Assembly (NCBI RefSeq): GCF_006151805.1
Contig: NZ_VDDA01000008.1
Location: 186,001 to 250,000, forward strand
Origin: Methylobacterium terricola
GTDB lineage: Bacteria; Pseudomonadota; Alphaproteobacteria; Rhizobiales; Beijerinckiaceae
Direction of reading: 5' to 3'
DNA: 64,000 nucleotides
Position numbers and translations under genes: made by a program. Shown here in pieces: positions 51,742-63,351 of the stretch. The stretch's first letter is position 1. The number at the start of each line of letters is the position of its first letter. The notes beneath the pieces are model-generated. The model made no database searches and was not told where the DNA came from. It saw only the letters and a program-made list of their open reading frames with translations.

Positions 51742-53151
51742 ATGGCCCCGTCCCCCTCCGCTGCGAACCCCGCCGACCTGACCGCCACGGAGCTTTTGCA
51801 CCTCTATGCGCGCCGCGCCCTCTCGCCGGTGGCGGTGACGCAAGCCGTGATCGCCCGGGCCGAGGCCGCGGAGCCGCGCTTGCACGCGCTCTACGCCTTC
51901 GTGCCCGAGACGGCGCTGGCGGCTGCCCGCGCCTCGGAGGCGCGCTGGATGCGCGGGGAGGCCCTGCCCCTCGACGGGGTGCCGGTCACCATCAAGGAGA
52001 ACATCGCGACGAAGGGCGTGCCGATGCCGCTCGGCACCGCAGCCCGGGACGACGCGCCCCCGAGCCCGGCCGATGCGCCGGCCACCGCGCGCCTGCGCGA
52101 GGACGGCGCGGTGATCGTGGCCCATACCACCATGCCGGATTACGGCATGCTGTCCTCGGGACTGTCGAGCTTCCATCCGCTCACCCGCAACCCCTGGGAC
52201 CTCGCCAAGGGCCCGGGCGGCTCCTCGGCCGGCTCGGGCGCCGCCGCGGCGGCGGGGTACGGTCCGCTGCATCTCGGCACCGATATCGGCGGCTCGGTCC
52301 GGTTGCCGGCCGCGTGGTGCGGGGTCGTGGGCCACAAGCCCAGCTACGGCCGGGTGCCGCTCGATCCGCCCTATTACGGCCGCTGCGCCGGCCCGCTCAC
52401 CCGCACCGTCGCCGACGCGGCGCTGATGATGCGGACCGTGAGCCGCCCCGACGAACGCGACCCCACCGCCCTGCCCCCGGCCGACCTGCCCTGGCTCGAC
52501 CTCGACGGGCTCGCCGTGAGGGGCTTGCGCCTCGGCCTGGTGATGGAGGCTGGCGCCGGCCTTCCCCTCGACCCGGGCCACCGCACGGTGATCGAGGCGG
52601 CGGCGCGGCTCCTCGCGGAGGCCGGCGCGGTGATCGAGCCGGTCGGGCCGCTCCTCACGCCAGGCATGCTCGACGGTCTCGACCTGTTCTGGCGCCAGCG
52701 CGCCTCCCTCGACATCGAAGCCCTGGACGAGGCGCGCCGGGCGCGCGTGCTGCCGTTCATCCGCGACTGGGCGGCGGGCGGCCGCGACGTGAGCGGTGCG
52801 ATGGTCTTCCACGGCATGAGCCAGATGGCGGCGATGCGGGACGCGGCGCTGACGGCGATCCGGCCGTTCGACTTCCTGATCGGCCCGGTCTCGCCGAACC
52901 CGCCCTTCCCGGCCGAGCACGCCTCGCCGACCAACGACCCGGCCCGGGCGATGGCCCACATCGCCTACACGGTGCCGTTCAACATGTCGGAGCAGCCGGC
53001 GATCGCGGTCCCGGCGGGCTTCACGCCGGACGGGCTGCCGGTCGGCCTGCAGATCGCCGGGCGGCGCTTCGACGATGTCGGGGTGCTGCGGCTGGCACGC
53101 GCCTTCGAGCGGATCCGGCCGGCGCTGCGGCCGTGGCCGGTGGTGGGGTGA
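51742..53151 (+). CDS. amidase-signature-family amidase
   Basis: The 469-residue enzyme has the catalytic Lys in VPVTIKENIATKG (near residue 84) and the Ser-cis-Ser stretch GPGGSSAGSGAAAAAGYGPL with the nucleophile in GTDIGGSVRLPAAWCG (near 180). These hydrolyse amides. The substrate is unknown; it is not part of GatCAB here, as gatB and gatC are absent. Confidence 0.92.
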   Translation: MAPSPSAANPADLTATELLHLYARRALSPVAVTQAVIARAEAAEPRLHALYAFVPETALAAARASEARWMRGEALPLDGVPVTIKENIATKGVPMPLGTAARDDAPPSPADAPATARLREDGAVIVAHTTMPDYGMLSSGLSSFHPLTRNPWDLAKGPGGSSAGSGAAAAAGYGPLHLGTDIGGSVRLPAAWCGVVGHKPSYGRVPLDPPYYGRCAGPLTRTVADAALMMRTVSRPDERDPTALPPADLPWLDLDGLAVRGLRLGLVMEAGAGLPLDPGHRTVIEAAARLLAEAGAVIEPVGPLLTPGMLDGLDLFWRQRASLDIEALDEARRARVLPFIRDWAAGGRDVSGAMVFHGMSQMAAMRDAALTAIRPFDFLIGPVSPNPPFPAEHASPTNDPARAMAHIAYTVPFNMSEQPAIAVPAGFTPDGLPVGLQIAGRRFDDVGVLRLARAFERIRPALRPWPVVG

Positions 53152-53291
53152 TCCGGGTCACGCCTGCCGCGCGTTCAGAATCGGTGAAGTCGCGGGCTCC
53201 CCTCTCCCGCGCCTTGCAGCGATCCTGGGCAATCCCGGGATCGCCTGGAGACGGGAACCGCGCTTGATGATGAGCAGAGCGGCGCCGGCTT

Positions 53292-54638
53292 TCAGGCCGT
53301 CTCCCCCCTCAACCGCGCCAGCGCCCGCTCGCGACCGATGAGCGGCAGCAGGCCGGCGAGGTCGGGGCCGTGGTCGAGGCCGGTCAGCGCGAGGCGCAAG
53401 GGCAGGAACAGGGCCTTGCCCTTGAGGCCGGTGGCGGTGCGAACCGCCTCCGTCACCCGCTTCCAGGTCGTCGCGTCCCACGGCTCCGGCGGCAGCGCCT
53501 GGCGGGCGACGGCGAGCAGGTCCGGCGTCTCGCCGGTCACCGGCGTCACCGGTCCCTCGACCACCCGCCACCACTCGGCGGCATCCGACACCCGGGTCAG
53601 GTTCGCCCGCACCACCTCCCAGAACGCTTGCGCCCGCTCGGGCGCGACGCCGAGGGCGGTGAGCCGCTCGGCCACCGCCGCGGAGGGGAGAGCATGCACG
53701 ACCCGGGCGTTGAGCCCGTCGAGCTCGTGCTCGTCGAACTTCGCCGGTGCCCGCGAGACATGGGCGAGGTCGACGAGGGCGGCGAGCTCGTCGAGGTCCG
53801 AGACCGGCCGCACCGCCTCGGCCGAGCCGGTCAGCACCGCCAGGGCCGCGACCGCCATCGGCTCGTAGCCGGACTCGCGCAGGCCGCGCAGGGAGAGGTG
53901 GCCGAGGCGCTTCGACAGCCCCTCGCCGCTCGCCGTGGTGAGCAGGTTGTGGTGGGCGAAGACCGGCACCGGGGCGCCCAGCGCCGAGAAGATCTGGATC
54001 TGGACCGCCGTGTTGGTGACGTGGTCCTCGCCGCGGATCACGTGGGTCACGCCGGTCTCGGCGTCGTCGACCACCGAGGGCAGGGTATAGAGGTAGCTGC
54101 CGTCCTCGCGGATCAGCACCGGGTCGGACAGGCTGTCGGCCTCGACGTGGCAGGGCCCGCGCACGAGGTCGTCCCAGGTGACGGTGCCGGGATCGAGGCG
54201 GAAGCGCCAATGCGGCCGGCGCCCCTCGGCCTCGAAGGCGGCACGCTCCTCGTCCGTCAGCGTCAGGGCGGCGCGGTCGTAGACCGGCGGCAGGCCGCGG
54301 CCGAGCTGGCGCCGGCGGCGGCGCTCCAGCTCCTCGGCCGTCTCGTAGGCCGGATAGAGCCGGCCCGCGGCTTTGAGGCGCTCGGCCGCCGCGTCGTAGA
54401 TCGCGAGGCGCTCCGACTGGCGGAACATCCCGTCCGGGACGATGCCGAGCCAGCCCAGATCCTCCTCGATCGCCGCGGCGAATGCGGGGGTCGAGCGCGC
54501 CGTGTCGGTGTCGTCGAGGCGCAGCCAGAACCGGCCGCCTTCCCGCCGGGCGAACAGGGCGTTGAACAGGGCCGGCCGGGCATTGCCGATATGGAGGAAG
54601 CCGGTGGGCGAGGGAGCGAAGCGAACGACGGGTGCCAT
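53292..54638 (-). CDS. gltX: glutamyl-tRNA synthetase
   Basis: The 448-residue enzyme has the class I HIGH-type motif RFAPSPTGFLHIGNARPALF (residues 6-25) and EGLSKRLG in place of KMSKS (near 236). It attaches Glu to tRNA. Many alphaproteobacteria carry two gltX genes; this shorter form with the GLSKRLG variant resembles the second type, so a paralogue elsewhere is likely. ATG 54638. Confidence 0.94.
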   Translation of the reverse strand: MAPVVRFAPSPTGFLHIGNARPALFNALFARREGGRFWLRLDDTDTARSTPAFAAAIEEDLGWLGIVPDGMFRQSERLAIYDAAAERLKAAGRLYPAYETAEELERRRRRQLGRGLPPVYDRAALTLTDEERAAFEAEGRRPHWRFRLDPGTVTWDDLVRGPCHVEADSLSDPVLIREDGSYLYTLPSVVDDAETGVTHVIRGEDHVTNTAVQIQIFSALGAPVPVFAHHNLLTTASGEGLSKRLGHLSLRGLRESGYEPMAVAALAVLTGSAEAVRPVSDLDELAALVDLAHVSRAPAKFDEHELDGLNARVVHALPSAAVAERLTALGVAPERAQAFWEVVRANLTRVSDAAEWWRVVEGPVTPVTGETPDLLAVARQALPPEPWDATTWKRVTEAVRTATGLKGKALFLPLRLALTGLDHGPDLAGLLPLIGRERALARLRGETA

Positions 54639-54746
54639 GGCGGCTCTCGTAGAGCATCGGCGGAGCGGGGCGCAATCGGGCACGGGCCCGAACGCCTGAC
54701 AGGCCAAGCCTTGACAGCGCTCGCCCCGTCGCCGCATCGCGGGGCC

Positions 54747-55733
54747 GTGGCCACCCCCTCCCCCCTCCTGCCGGCCGGCACCACGGCCTGGCTGATCACC
54801 GACGGCAAGGCCGGCGACCTCGCCCCCTGCCGCGGCCTCGCGGAGGCCTTGGGTCTGGCGGCCGAGGAGCGGATGGTCGCGCCGCGCCCGCCCTTCTCGT
54901 GGCTCGCACCTCGGGGGCCGGCCGATCCGCGCGAGCGGGCTCTTCATCCCCCCTGGCCCGACCTCGCGATCGCCACCGGCCGCCGGGCGGTGCCGGCGCT
55001 CCGCGCGGTGAAGCGCCGCTCACGAGGCGAGACCTTCACGGTATTCCTGCGCGATCCGCGCATCGGGACGCGGGCGGCCGACCTGATCTGGGTGCCGGCC
55101 CACGACCGGTTGCGCGGCCCGAACGTCGTCGTGACCGATCTCGGACCGCATCCGGTGTCGCCCGCCCGCCTCGCCGCCGCGCGCGCGCAGCCCGACCCGC
55201 GGCTCGCCGCCCTCCCCCGCCCCCGCGCCGCGGTGCTGGTCGGCGGCGACAGCCGGCACGGGCGCTTCCCGGACGAGGACGGGCGGCGCCTGCTCGCCGG
55301 CCTGGAGCGGCTGGCGGACGAGGCGAGCCTGATGATCACCGCGTCCCGGCGCACGCCCGGCCCCTTGCGGGCGGCGTTGGCCGATCTCGCGCGGCGCCGC
55401 GGCGGCTTCGTCTGGGACGGCAGCGGCGAGAACCCGTATCTCGCCCTGCTGGCGCTCGCCGACACGATCGTGGCGACCGCCGATTCGGCCAACATGGTGA
55501 CCGAGGCCTGCGCCGCCGGCGCTCCGGTGCTGCTGTTCGAGCCGCGGAACCTCTATCCGCGTCATCGCCCGCTGTTCGAGGCGTTGAAAAGCCAAGGAAC
55601 TGTGCATCCTTTCGCCGGACGGGTTGAAGCGTTGCGCCCCAAGCCCTTAGACATGACACTCGCGATCGCGCAGGCTGTGGCGAATGCCTATATCGGGCAT
55701 CGCGACGCGCTCGCCCGCCGCACGACTCGTTAG
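54747..55733 (+). CDS. mitochondrial fission ELM1-like family protein
   Basis: The 328-residue protein fits the bacterial ELM1 family: AWLITDGKAGDLAPCRGLAEALG, ATGRRAVPALRAVKR, VFLRDPRIG, VGGDSRHGRF and TADSANMVTEACAAGAPVLLFE. The fold resembles GT-B glycosyltransferases; the bacterial function is not established. GTG 54747 is the only start fitting the conserved N-terminus. It ends 31 bases before trxB. Confidence 0.85.
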   Translation: MATPSPLLPAGTTAWLITDGKAGDLAPCRGLAEALGLAAEERMVAPRPPFSWLAPRGPADPRERALHPPWPDLAIATGRRAVPALRAVKRRSRGETFTVFLRDPRIGTRAADLIWVPAHDRLRGPNVVVTDLGPHPVSPARLAAARAQPDPRLAALPRPRAAVLVGGDSRHGRFPDEDGRRLLAGLERLADEASLMITASRRTPGPLRAALADLARRRGGFVWDGSGENPYLALLALADTIVATADSANMVTEACAAGAPVLLFEPRNLYPRHRPLFEALKSQGTVHPFAGRVEALRPKPLDMTLAIAQAVANAYIGHRDALARRTTR

Positions 55734-55764
55734 AGTCCGACCGGCGGCAGCCCCGGAGACCCTT

Positions 55765-56757
55765 ATGTCCACCACCAAGCAGGCTCCCCAGCACGAGAAG
55801 CTCGTGATCATCGGCTCCGGCCCCGCCGGGTACACCGCCGCGATCTACGCCGCCCGCGCCATGGTCGAGCCGCTGCTGATCTCGGGCTTCCAGCCCGGCG
55901 GCCAGCTGATGATCACCACCGACGTCGAGAACTACCCGGGCTTCGCGGACGCGATCCAGGGCCCGTGGCTGATGGAGCAGATGCGCTCCCAAGCCGAGCA
56001 TGTCGGCACCCGGATCGTCTCGGAATACATCGCCACGGTCGACCTCGCGCAACGGCCGTTCCGGCTCGAGGCCGATTCGGGCGCGGTGTTCACCTGCGAC
56101 GCGCTGATCATCGCCACCGGCGCCCAGGCGAAGTGGCTCGGCCTGCCCTCGGAGGCGAAGTTCCAGGGCTTCGGCGTCTCGGCCTGCGCCACCTGCGACG
56201 GCTTCTTCTTCCGGGGCAAGGAGGTCGTGGTGGTCGGCGGCGGCAACACCGCGGTCGAGGAGGCGCTCTACCTCGCCAACCTCGCCTCCAAGGTGACGGT
56301 GGTGCACCGGCGCGACACGTTCCGGGCCGAGCGCATCCTGCAGGAGCGCCTGTTCAAGCACCCGAACGTCGAGGTGGTGTGGAACCACGCGGTCGAGGAG
56401 ATCTGCGGCCGCGACAAGCCGGCGCCCTCGGTCACCCATGTCCGCCTGCGCGACACCCGCACGGGCGAGATCACCGAGCGCAAGGCCGACGGCGTGTTCG
56501 TCGCCATCGGCCACCAGCCGGCGACCGCGGTGTTCGAGGGGCAGTTGCCCTTCCGGGCCGGCGGCTACCTGGAGGTGACGCCCGGTACCGCCATGACGGC
56601 GATTCCCGGCGTGTTCGCGGCGGGCGACGTGACCGACGACGTCTACCGGCAGGCGATCACCGCCGCCGGGATGGGCTGCATGGCCGCCCTCGAGGCGGAG
56701 AAGTACCTGGCCAACCTGGCGATCGGCGAAGAGCCGCGCAAGGCCGCGGCCGAGTAG
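55765..56757 (+). CDS. trxB: thioredoxin reductase
   Basis: The 330-residue flavoenzyme has the FAD motif IIGSGPAGYTAAIYAARA, the redox pair ACATCDG (near residue 142) and the NADPH motif VVGGGNTAVEEALYL, ending with GVFAAGDVTDDVYRQAITAAG. It reduces thioredoxin with NADPH. ATG 55765 follows GGAGA. A terminator follows. Confidence 0.97.
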   Translation: MSTTKQAPQHEKLVIIGSGPAGYTAAIYAARAMVEPLLISGFQPGGQLMITTDVENYPGFADAIQGPWLMEQMRSQAEHVGTRIVSEYIATVDLAQRPFRLEADSGAVFTCDALIIATGAQAKWLGLPSEAKFQGFGVSACATCDGFFFRGKEVVVVGGGNTAVEEALYLANLASKVTVVHRRDTFRAERILQERLFKHPNVEVVWNHAVEEICGRDKPAPSVTHVRLRDTRTGEITERKADGVFVAIGHQPATAVFEGQLPFRAGGYLEVTPGTAMTAIPGVFAAGDVTDDVYRQAITAAGMGCMAALEAEKYLANLAIGEEPRKAAAE

Positions 56758-56773
56758 GCGTGAGATGTACCGG

Positions 56774-56794
56774 GGCCGGGGATGAGCCCCGGCC
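56774..56794 (+). terminator. terminator after trxB
   Basis: An 8-base stem (GGCCGGGG with CCCCGGCC) and a 5-base loop are followed by TCGGCCTTTG. Confidence 0.6.
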
Positions 56795-56861
56795 TCGGCC
56801 TTTGTGGCGTTCGCTCTGAACTCACCGGCCGCGTCTGGCCGGCCGGAGCTCTGGCGCGGGG

Positions 56862-57761
56862 TTGACGGTCGTGGACTGGGACAAGATCCGGATTTTCCTC
56901 AACGTCGCCGAAGCCGGGAGCTTCACCAAGGCGGGCGACGACATCGGGCTCAGCCAGTCGGCCGTCAGCCGTCAGATCAGCGCCCTGGAGCGCGAGCTGA
57001 AGGCGCCGCTGTTCCATCGCCACGCCCGCGGACTGATCCTGACCGAGCAGGGCGACCTGCTGTTCCGGGCCGCCCGGGACATGAAGATGCGGCTGGAGAC
57101 CACCCGGGCGCGCCTCGTCGAGACGAGCGAGCGCCCCTCGGGCGACCTCAAGGTGACGACGACGGTGGGGCTCGGCACCGCCTGGCTGTCGCAAAGGGTG
57201 GCCGAGTTCCTCGACCTGCACCCGGATGTCCGCGTCGAGCTGATCCTGACCAACGAGGAGCTCGACCTCGCGATGCGCGAGGCCGACGTGGCGATTCGGC
57301 TCCGCCGGCCGGCCCAGCCGGACCTGATCCAGCGCCGGTTGTTCACCGTGCACTATCACGTCTTCGCCTCGCTCGAATACATCAAGCGGTTCGGCGAGCC
57401 GAAGACCATCGACGATCTCGACAAGCACCGGCTGGTCTCGTTCGGCGGCGACCAGCCCTCCTACCTGATGGCGACCCATTGGCTCGCCACCGTCGGCCGC
57501 GAGGGGCGCGAGCACCGCACGATTCACTTCACGGTGAACAACATCTCGGCGCTGCAGCTCGCGGTCGAGACCGGCGCCGGCATCGGCATCCTGCCGGACT
57601 ACGTCGCCGACGGGAACGAGCAGCTGGTCCAGGTGCTGCGCGACTACGAGATGCCGAATCTCGAGAGCTACCTCGTCTATGCCGAGGAGATGCGGACGGT
57701 CGCCCGCGTCCAGGCGTTCCGGGACTTCCTGGTCGCGAAGGCGCAGCGCTGGACGTATTGA
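56862..57761 (+). CDS. LysR-family transcriptional regulator
   Basis: The 299-residue regulator has the winged helix KIRIFLNVAEAGSFTKAGDDI then SQSAVSRQISALERELKAPLF and a substrate-binding domain. The start is TTG 56862 or GTG 56871, so it is non-ATG either way. It follows trxB, an arrangement I recall from other Rhizobiales. Target unknown. Confidence 0.9.
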   Translation: MTVVDWDKIRIFLNVAEAGSFTKAGDDIGLSQSAVSRQISALERELKAPLFHRHARGLILTEQGDLLFRAARDMKMRLETTRARLVETSERPSGDLKVTTTVGLGTAWLSQRVAEFLDLHPDVRVELILTNEELDLAMREADVAIRLRRPAQPDLIQRRLFTVHYHVFASLEYIKRFGEPKTIDDLDKHRLVSFGGDQPSYLMATHWLATVGREGREHRTIHFTVNNISALQLAVETGAGIGILPDYVADGNEQLVQVLRDYEMPNLESYLVYAEEMRTVARVQAFRDFLVAKAQRWTY

Positions 57762-57806
57762 GGCGGGATCTTCCCCGGCAATGCCAACGCCGTCCGAGTC
57801 ATTGAA

Positions 57807-57831
57807 GGGCCGCGCAGCGGAGCCCGGGATG
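57807..57831. repeat. 25-base extragenic repeat, copy 2
   Basis: This matches the copy at 12028-12052 with one difference (AGCCCGGG instead of AACCCGGG). It lies between the LysR and deaminase genes. Confidence 0.5.
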
Positions 57832-57956
57832 ACCCAGCGGGTGGTACGTCCGTCGAGGGACGCCGACTCCACACCCCGCGCACCTCCCCGCTTGCCTTTC
57901 CGTCCGCCGGCGCCATGCTGCCGGGGGAGACGCTAGGTCAGCCGCAAGGAGCCCCG

Positions 57957-58436
57957 ATGACCGACGACGAGACCTTCATGGCGCGCGCCATCGCCCTGTC
58001 GGAGCACACCGCGCTCGTCGAGAGCGCCGGCGGCGTCTTCGGCGCGGTGATCGTGCGCGACGGCACCATCATCGGCGAGGGCGCGAACCGGGTCGTCGCC
58101 GAGAACGATCCGACCTGGCACGCCGAGATGGCGGCGATTCGCGACGCCTGCACGAAGGAAGGCAGCTTCAAGCTGCCGGGCGCGACCCTCTACACCTCGG
58201 CCGAACCGTGCCCGATGTGCATGGCGGCGGCCTACTGGGCCGGCATCTCGCGGATCTTCTACGCCTCGACCAACGAGGATGCGCTGCGCCACGGCAATTT
58301 CGACGACAGCATGATCTACGAGGAGATCCGCAAGCCGGCGAGCGAACGCAAGATCCCGATCCGGCAGATCATGCGGGCCGAGGCGATCGAGGTCTGGGAG
58401 CGCTACGAGGCGAAGGCCGACCGGGTGCCGTACTGA
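57957..58436 (+). CDS. nucleoside/guanine deaminase-like CDA-fold protein
   Basis: The 159-residue zinc deaminase has the HAEM motif (WHAEMAAIRDA) with the catalytic Glu and the PCPMC ligands in SAEPCPMCMAAAYW, close to guanine deaminases and TadA-like enzymes. The C-terminal part lacks tRNA-binding features that would make TadA certain. AAGGAG precedes ATG 57957. Confidence 0.9.
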   Translation: MTDDETFMARAIALSEHTALVESAGGVFGAVIVRDGTIIGEGANRVVAENDPTWHAEMAAIRDACTKEGSFKLPGATLYTSAEPCPMCMAAAYWAGISRIFYASTNEDALRHGNFDDSMIYEEIRKPASERKIPIRQIMRAEAIEVWERYEAKADRVPY

Positions 58437-58569
58437 CCGGGGCGGGACCGGCAACCGGGGCCCGCAGCGTGGCGTTGTCGTGTCAGGACTGACGCCCGGA
58501 CAGGGGCTCGGGAGACCCCACGCCGCTTGCCGGAGCCTGAGGCCGGTCGAACCGTTGAAAGAGGCCCCC

Positions 58570-58863
58570 ATGCGTCGCACGCCTCTCCTCGCCGTCCTCC
58601 TGGCGGCGGCCCTCGCCCCAGCCCCGCACCTCGGGAAAACGGAGCCGCCCAGGCGGGATCCGGGCGGCTCCGGGGTGCTCGGGCCCGCCACCCGCGACAC
58701 CACCGGCGTCGGCCAGACCAAGCCGCCGGGCGCAGCCCTCGGCCCGGATGCCGGTCTCACGCCGCAGTTGCAGGAGCGCGATCGGGAGATCCAGCGCGCG
58801 ATCGACACCGGTCTCTGCACCGGTTGCACCGAGGCGCCGGCCACGGGGAGCCAAGTGCATTAG
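58570..58863 (+). CDS. small secreted protein of unknown function
   Basis: The 97-residue product has a signal-like start (MRRTPLLAVLLAAALAPAP) and a Pro/Gly/Thr-rich mature part with a C-terminal CTGCTE. AAAGAGG precedes ATG 58570. It lies upstream of acs. No family recognised. Confidence 0.5.
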   Translation: MRRTPLLAVLLAAALAPAPHLGKTEPPRRDPGGSGVLGPATRDTTGVGQTKPPGAALGPDAGLTPQLQERDREIQRAIDTGLCTGCTEAPATGSQVH

Positions 58864-58981
58864 TCCGCTCTGCATTAGACGGAATGATCGGTTGCGAGTG
58901 CGGTCAACGGACCCTTAAACCGGCCGCAACCAGCCCGGGCGCCGCGCCAGCGACCGGGGAGACCATGCGAGGGAGAACGCC

Positions 58982-60931
<1,950 letters not shown>

Positions 60932-60938
60932 CCGTGAT

Positions 60939-60966
60939 GGCCGGGGCCCCCGCACGGGCCCCGGCC
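60939..60966 (+). terminator. terminator after acs
   Basis: An 11-base stem (GGCCGGGGCCC with GGGCCCCGGCC) with a 6-base loop starts 8 bases after acs. The 258 bases from here to 61224 are less GC-rich and probably carry the promoter of the permease operon. Confidence 0.6.
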
Positions 60967-61224
60967 CCATGATCCCGCGCGATACGGTCGCGCTTATCAG
61001 ACCTTCGTCGCATCGAGAGCAGTTTCAGTCTCTTTGCACTGGCATTCGCCACGAAATCAGGTCATCCGAAATTTTGCGCCGCATCAAACGACGTCGGTGC
61101 ACAGCAGCCTGGCGAGAACAGGCACAGAGAAAGACCGTCGCATCGACTTCACTGCCTCGTGCCGTCTTCGGTGCGCGGCGGAGCCGTGCCTGGTTACAGA
61201 AGCGAAACATAGGGAGGCCCGCCG

Positions 61225-61533
61225 ATGGCAGAGGCAGACACCGCACGGGTTCTGGCGAGCCCGACATTCCGACAATTGGTGACCGAACGCACCCGCTACG
61301 GCTGGATCCTGTCCGGCGCGATGCTGGGGATCTATCTCGGCTTCATCCTGCTCGTCGCCTTCGCCAAGGGCGTGATGGCGGCGAAGATCGGCTCCGGCGT
61401 GACCTCGCTCGGCATCGTGCTGGGCCTCGTCGTCATCGTCTCGGCCTTCGCGCTCACCGGGATCTACGTCGCCCGGGCCAATGGCCGCTACGACGACCTG
61501 ACGAACGACCTCAACCGGGAGCTCGGCCGATGA
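61225..61533 (+). CDS. DUF485 membrane protein of the acetate permease operon
   Basis: The 102-residue protein has two hydrophobic segments (near residues 31-52 and 64-86) and the DUF485 start (SPTFRQLVTERTRYGW). It is routinely encoded before actP (YjcH in E. coli). AGGGAGG precedes ATG 61225. The stop overlaps the actP start (ATGA). Confidence 0.92.
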   Translation: MAEADTARVLASPTFRQLVTERTRYGWILSGAMLGIYLGFILLVAFAKGVMAAKIGSGVTSLGIVLGLVVIVSAFALTGIYVARANGRYDDLTNDLNRELGR

Positions 61534-63218
61534 GCGCACGCCGCATCGCCATCGTGGGGCTCCTGACGGTCGTCGGAGCCGGCGCGGCTTTGGCCGCCGG
61601 GCCGGATCTCGGCGCCGTGCAGAAGCAGGCGACGAACTGGACCGCCGTCGTCATGTTCCTGCTCTTCGTGCTGGCCACGCTGGGCATCACCTACAAGGCC
61701 GCCGCGGGCTCGAAGTCGGCCGCCGACTTCTACGCCGCCGGCGGCGGCATCTCGGCCGGCCAGAACGCGCTTGCCATCGCGGGCGACTACATGTCGGCGG
61801 CCTCGTTCCTCGGCATCTCGGGGCTGGTCTTCTCGTCGGGCTTCGACGGGCTGATCTACTCGATCGGCTTCCTGGTCGGCTGGCCGATCGTGCTGTTCCT
61901 GATCGCCGAGCGGCTGCGCAACCTCGGCAAGTTCACCTTCGCCGACGTGGCGAGCTTCCGCCTCGACCAGACCCGGATCCGCATCCTGTCGGCGACCGGC
62001 ACCCTCGTGGTGGTGGCGTTCTACCTGATCGCCCAGATGGTCGGCGCGGGTAAGCTGATCCAGCTGCTGTTTGGCCTCGACTACCTCACCGCGATCATCG
62101 CGGTCGGCATCCTGATGATCGTCTACGTCGCCTTCGGCGGCATGAAGGCGACGACCTGGGTGCAGATCATCAAGGCCTGCCTGCTGCTCGCCGGCGCCTC
62201 GTTCATGGCGCTGGCCGTGCTGTGGCGCTACGGCTTCAACCCGGAGGCGCTGTTCGCCGCCGCCGTGCAGGAGCACCCCAAGCACGAGGCGATCATGGCG
62301 CCGGGCGGCCTCGTCGCCGATCCGGTCTCGACCATCTCGCTCGGCATCGGCCTGATGTTCGGCACCGCCGGCCTGCCCCACATCCTGATGCGGTTCTTCA
62401 CCGTGTCGGACGCCCAGGCCGCCCGCAAGTCGGTGTTCTACGCCACCGGCCTGATCGCCTACTTCTACATCCTGACCTTCATCATCGGCTTCGGCGCCAT
62501 CACCTTCCTGATGAGCGACCCGAGCTACTTCAAGGCCGGAGCCGGCGGCGCCTACGACCGGATCACCGGGCTGCTCGGCGGCAGCAACATGGCGGCGGTG
62601 CACCTCGCCAACGCCACCGGCGGCTCGCTCTTCCTCGGCTTCATCTCGGCGGTGGCCTTCGCGACCATCCTCGCCGTGGTGGCGGGTCTCACGCTCGCCG
62701 GCGCCTCGGCGGTGAGCCACGACCTCTACGCCCAGGTCTTCGCCCGCGGGCGCACGACCGAGGCCGGCGAGGTCCGCCTGTCGAAGATCTCGGCGGTCGT
62801 GATCGGCATCGTGGCGATCTATCTCGGCTACGTGTTCGAGAACCAGAACGTCGCCTTCATGGTCGGCCTCGCCTTCGCGGTGGCGGCGAGCTGCAACTTC
62901 CCGGTGCTGGCGATGTCGATCCTGTGGAAGGGCACCACGACGCTGGGCGCCCTCGTCGGCGGCCTGATCGGCCTCGTCAGCGCGGTCGTGATGGTGGTGC
63001 TGTCGAAGGCGGTGTGGGTCACCACCTTCGGCCACCCGGCGGCGCTCTTCCCCTACGACAACCCGGCCCTGTTCTCGATGCCGCTCGCCTTCCTCGGCAT
63101 CTGGGCGGTCTCGAAGATCGACAACTCCGCCCGGGCGAAGCGCGAGCGGGCGGCCTTCGAGGCGCAGTACGTGCGCTCGGAGACCGGCATCGGAGCGGCC
63201 GGCGCGCACGCGCATTGA
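61530..63218 (+). CDS. actP: cation/acetate symporter
   Basis: The 562-residue sodium:solute symporter has about 13 membrane segments and motifs AGDYMSAASFLGISGLVF, TFADVASFRLDQTRIR and LPHILMRFFTVSDAQAARKS typical of ActP. It imports acetate and related short acids. The N-terminal MSARRIAIVGLLTVVG may act as a signal-like segment. It is coupled to the DUF485 gene and follows acs. Confidence 0.95.
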   Translation: MSARRIAIVGLLTVVGAGAALAAGPDLGAVQKQATNWTAVVMFLLFVLATLGITYKAAAGSKSAADFYAAGGGISAGQNALAIAGDYMSAASFLGISGLVFSSGFDGLIYSIGFLVGWPIVLFLIAERLRNLGKFTFADVASFRLDQTRIRILSATGTLVVVAFYLIAQMVGAGKLIQLLFGLDYLTAIIAVGILMIVYVAFGGMKATTWVQIIKACLLLAGASFMALAVLWRYGFNPEALFAAAVQEHPKHEAIMAPGGLVADPVSTISLGIGLMFGTAGLPHILMRFFTVSDAQAARKSVFYATGLIAYFYILTFIIGFGAITFLMSDPSYFKAGAGGAYDRITGLLGGSNMAAVHLANATGGSLFLGFISAVAFATILAVVAGLTLAGASAVSHDLYAQVFARGRTTEAGEVRLSKISAVVIGIVAIYLGYVFENQNVAFMVGLAFAVAASCNFPVLAMSILWKGTTTLGALVGGLIGLVSAVVMVVLSKAVWVTTFGHPAALFPYDNPALFSMPLAFLGIWAVSKIDNSARAKRERAAFEAQYVRSETGIGAAGAHAH

Positions 63219-63351
63219 CGACGAACGGGCGGCGGCCGGCACGGCCGCCGCCCCGCTCCGCGACGCGTCAGAGACGGCGTCGCGTCCCGCCTGTGGCGGA
63301 TGACGCGCCTTGGGAGAGGCCGCCGGGTCCGGAACGGAAGCCCGGGCGGCC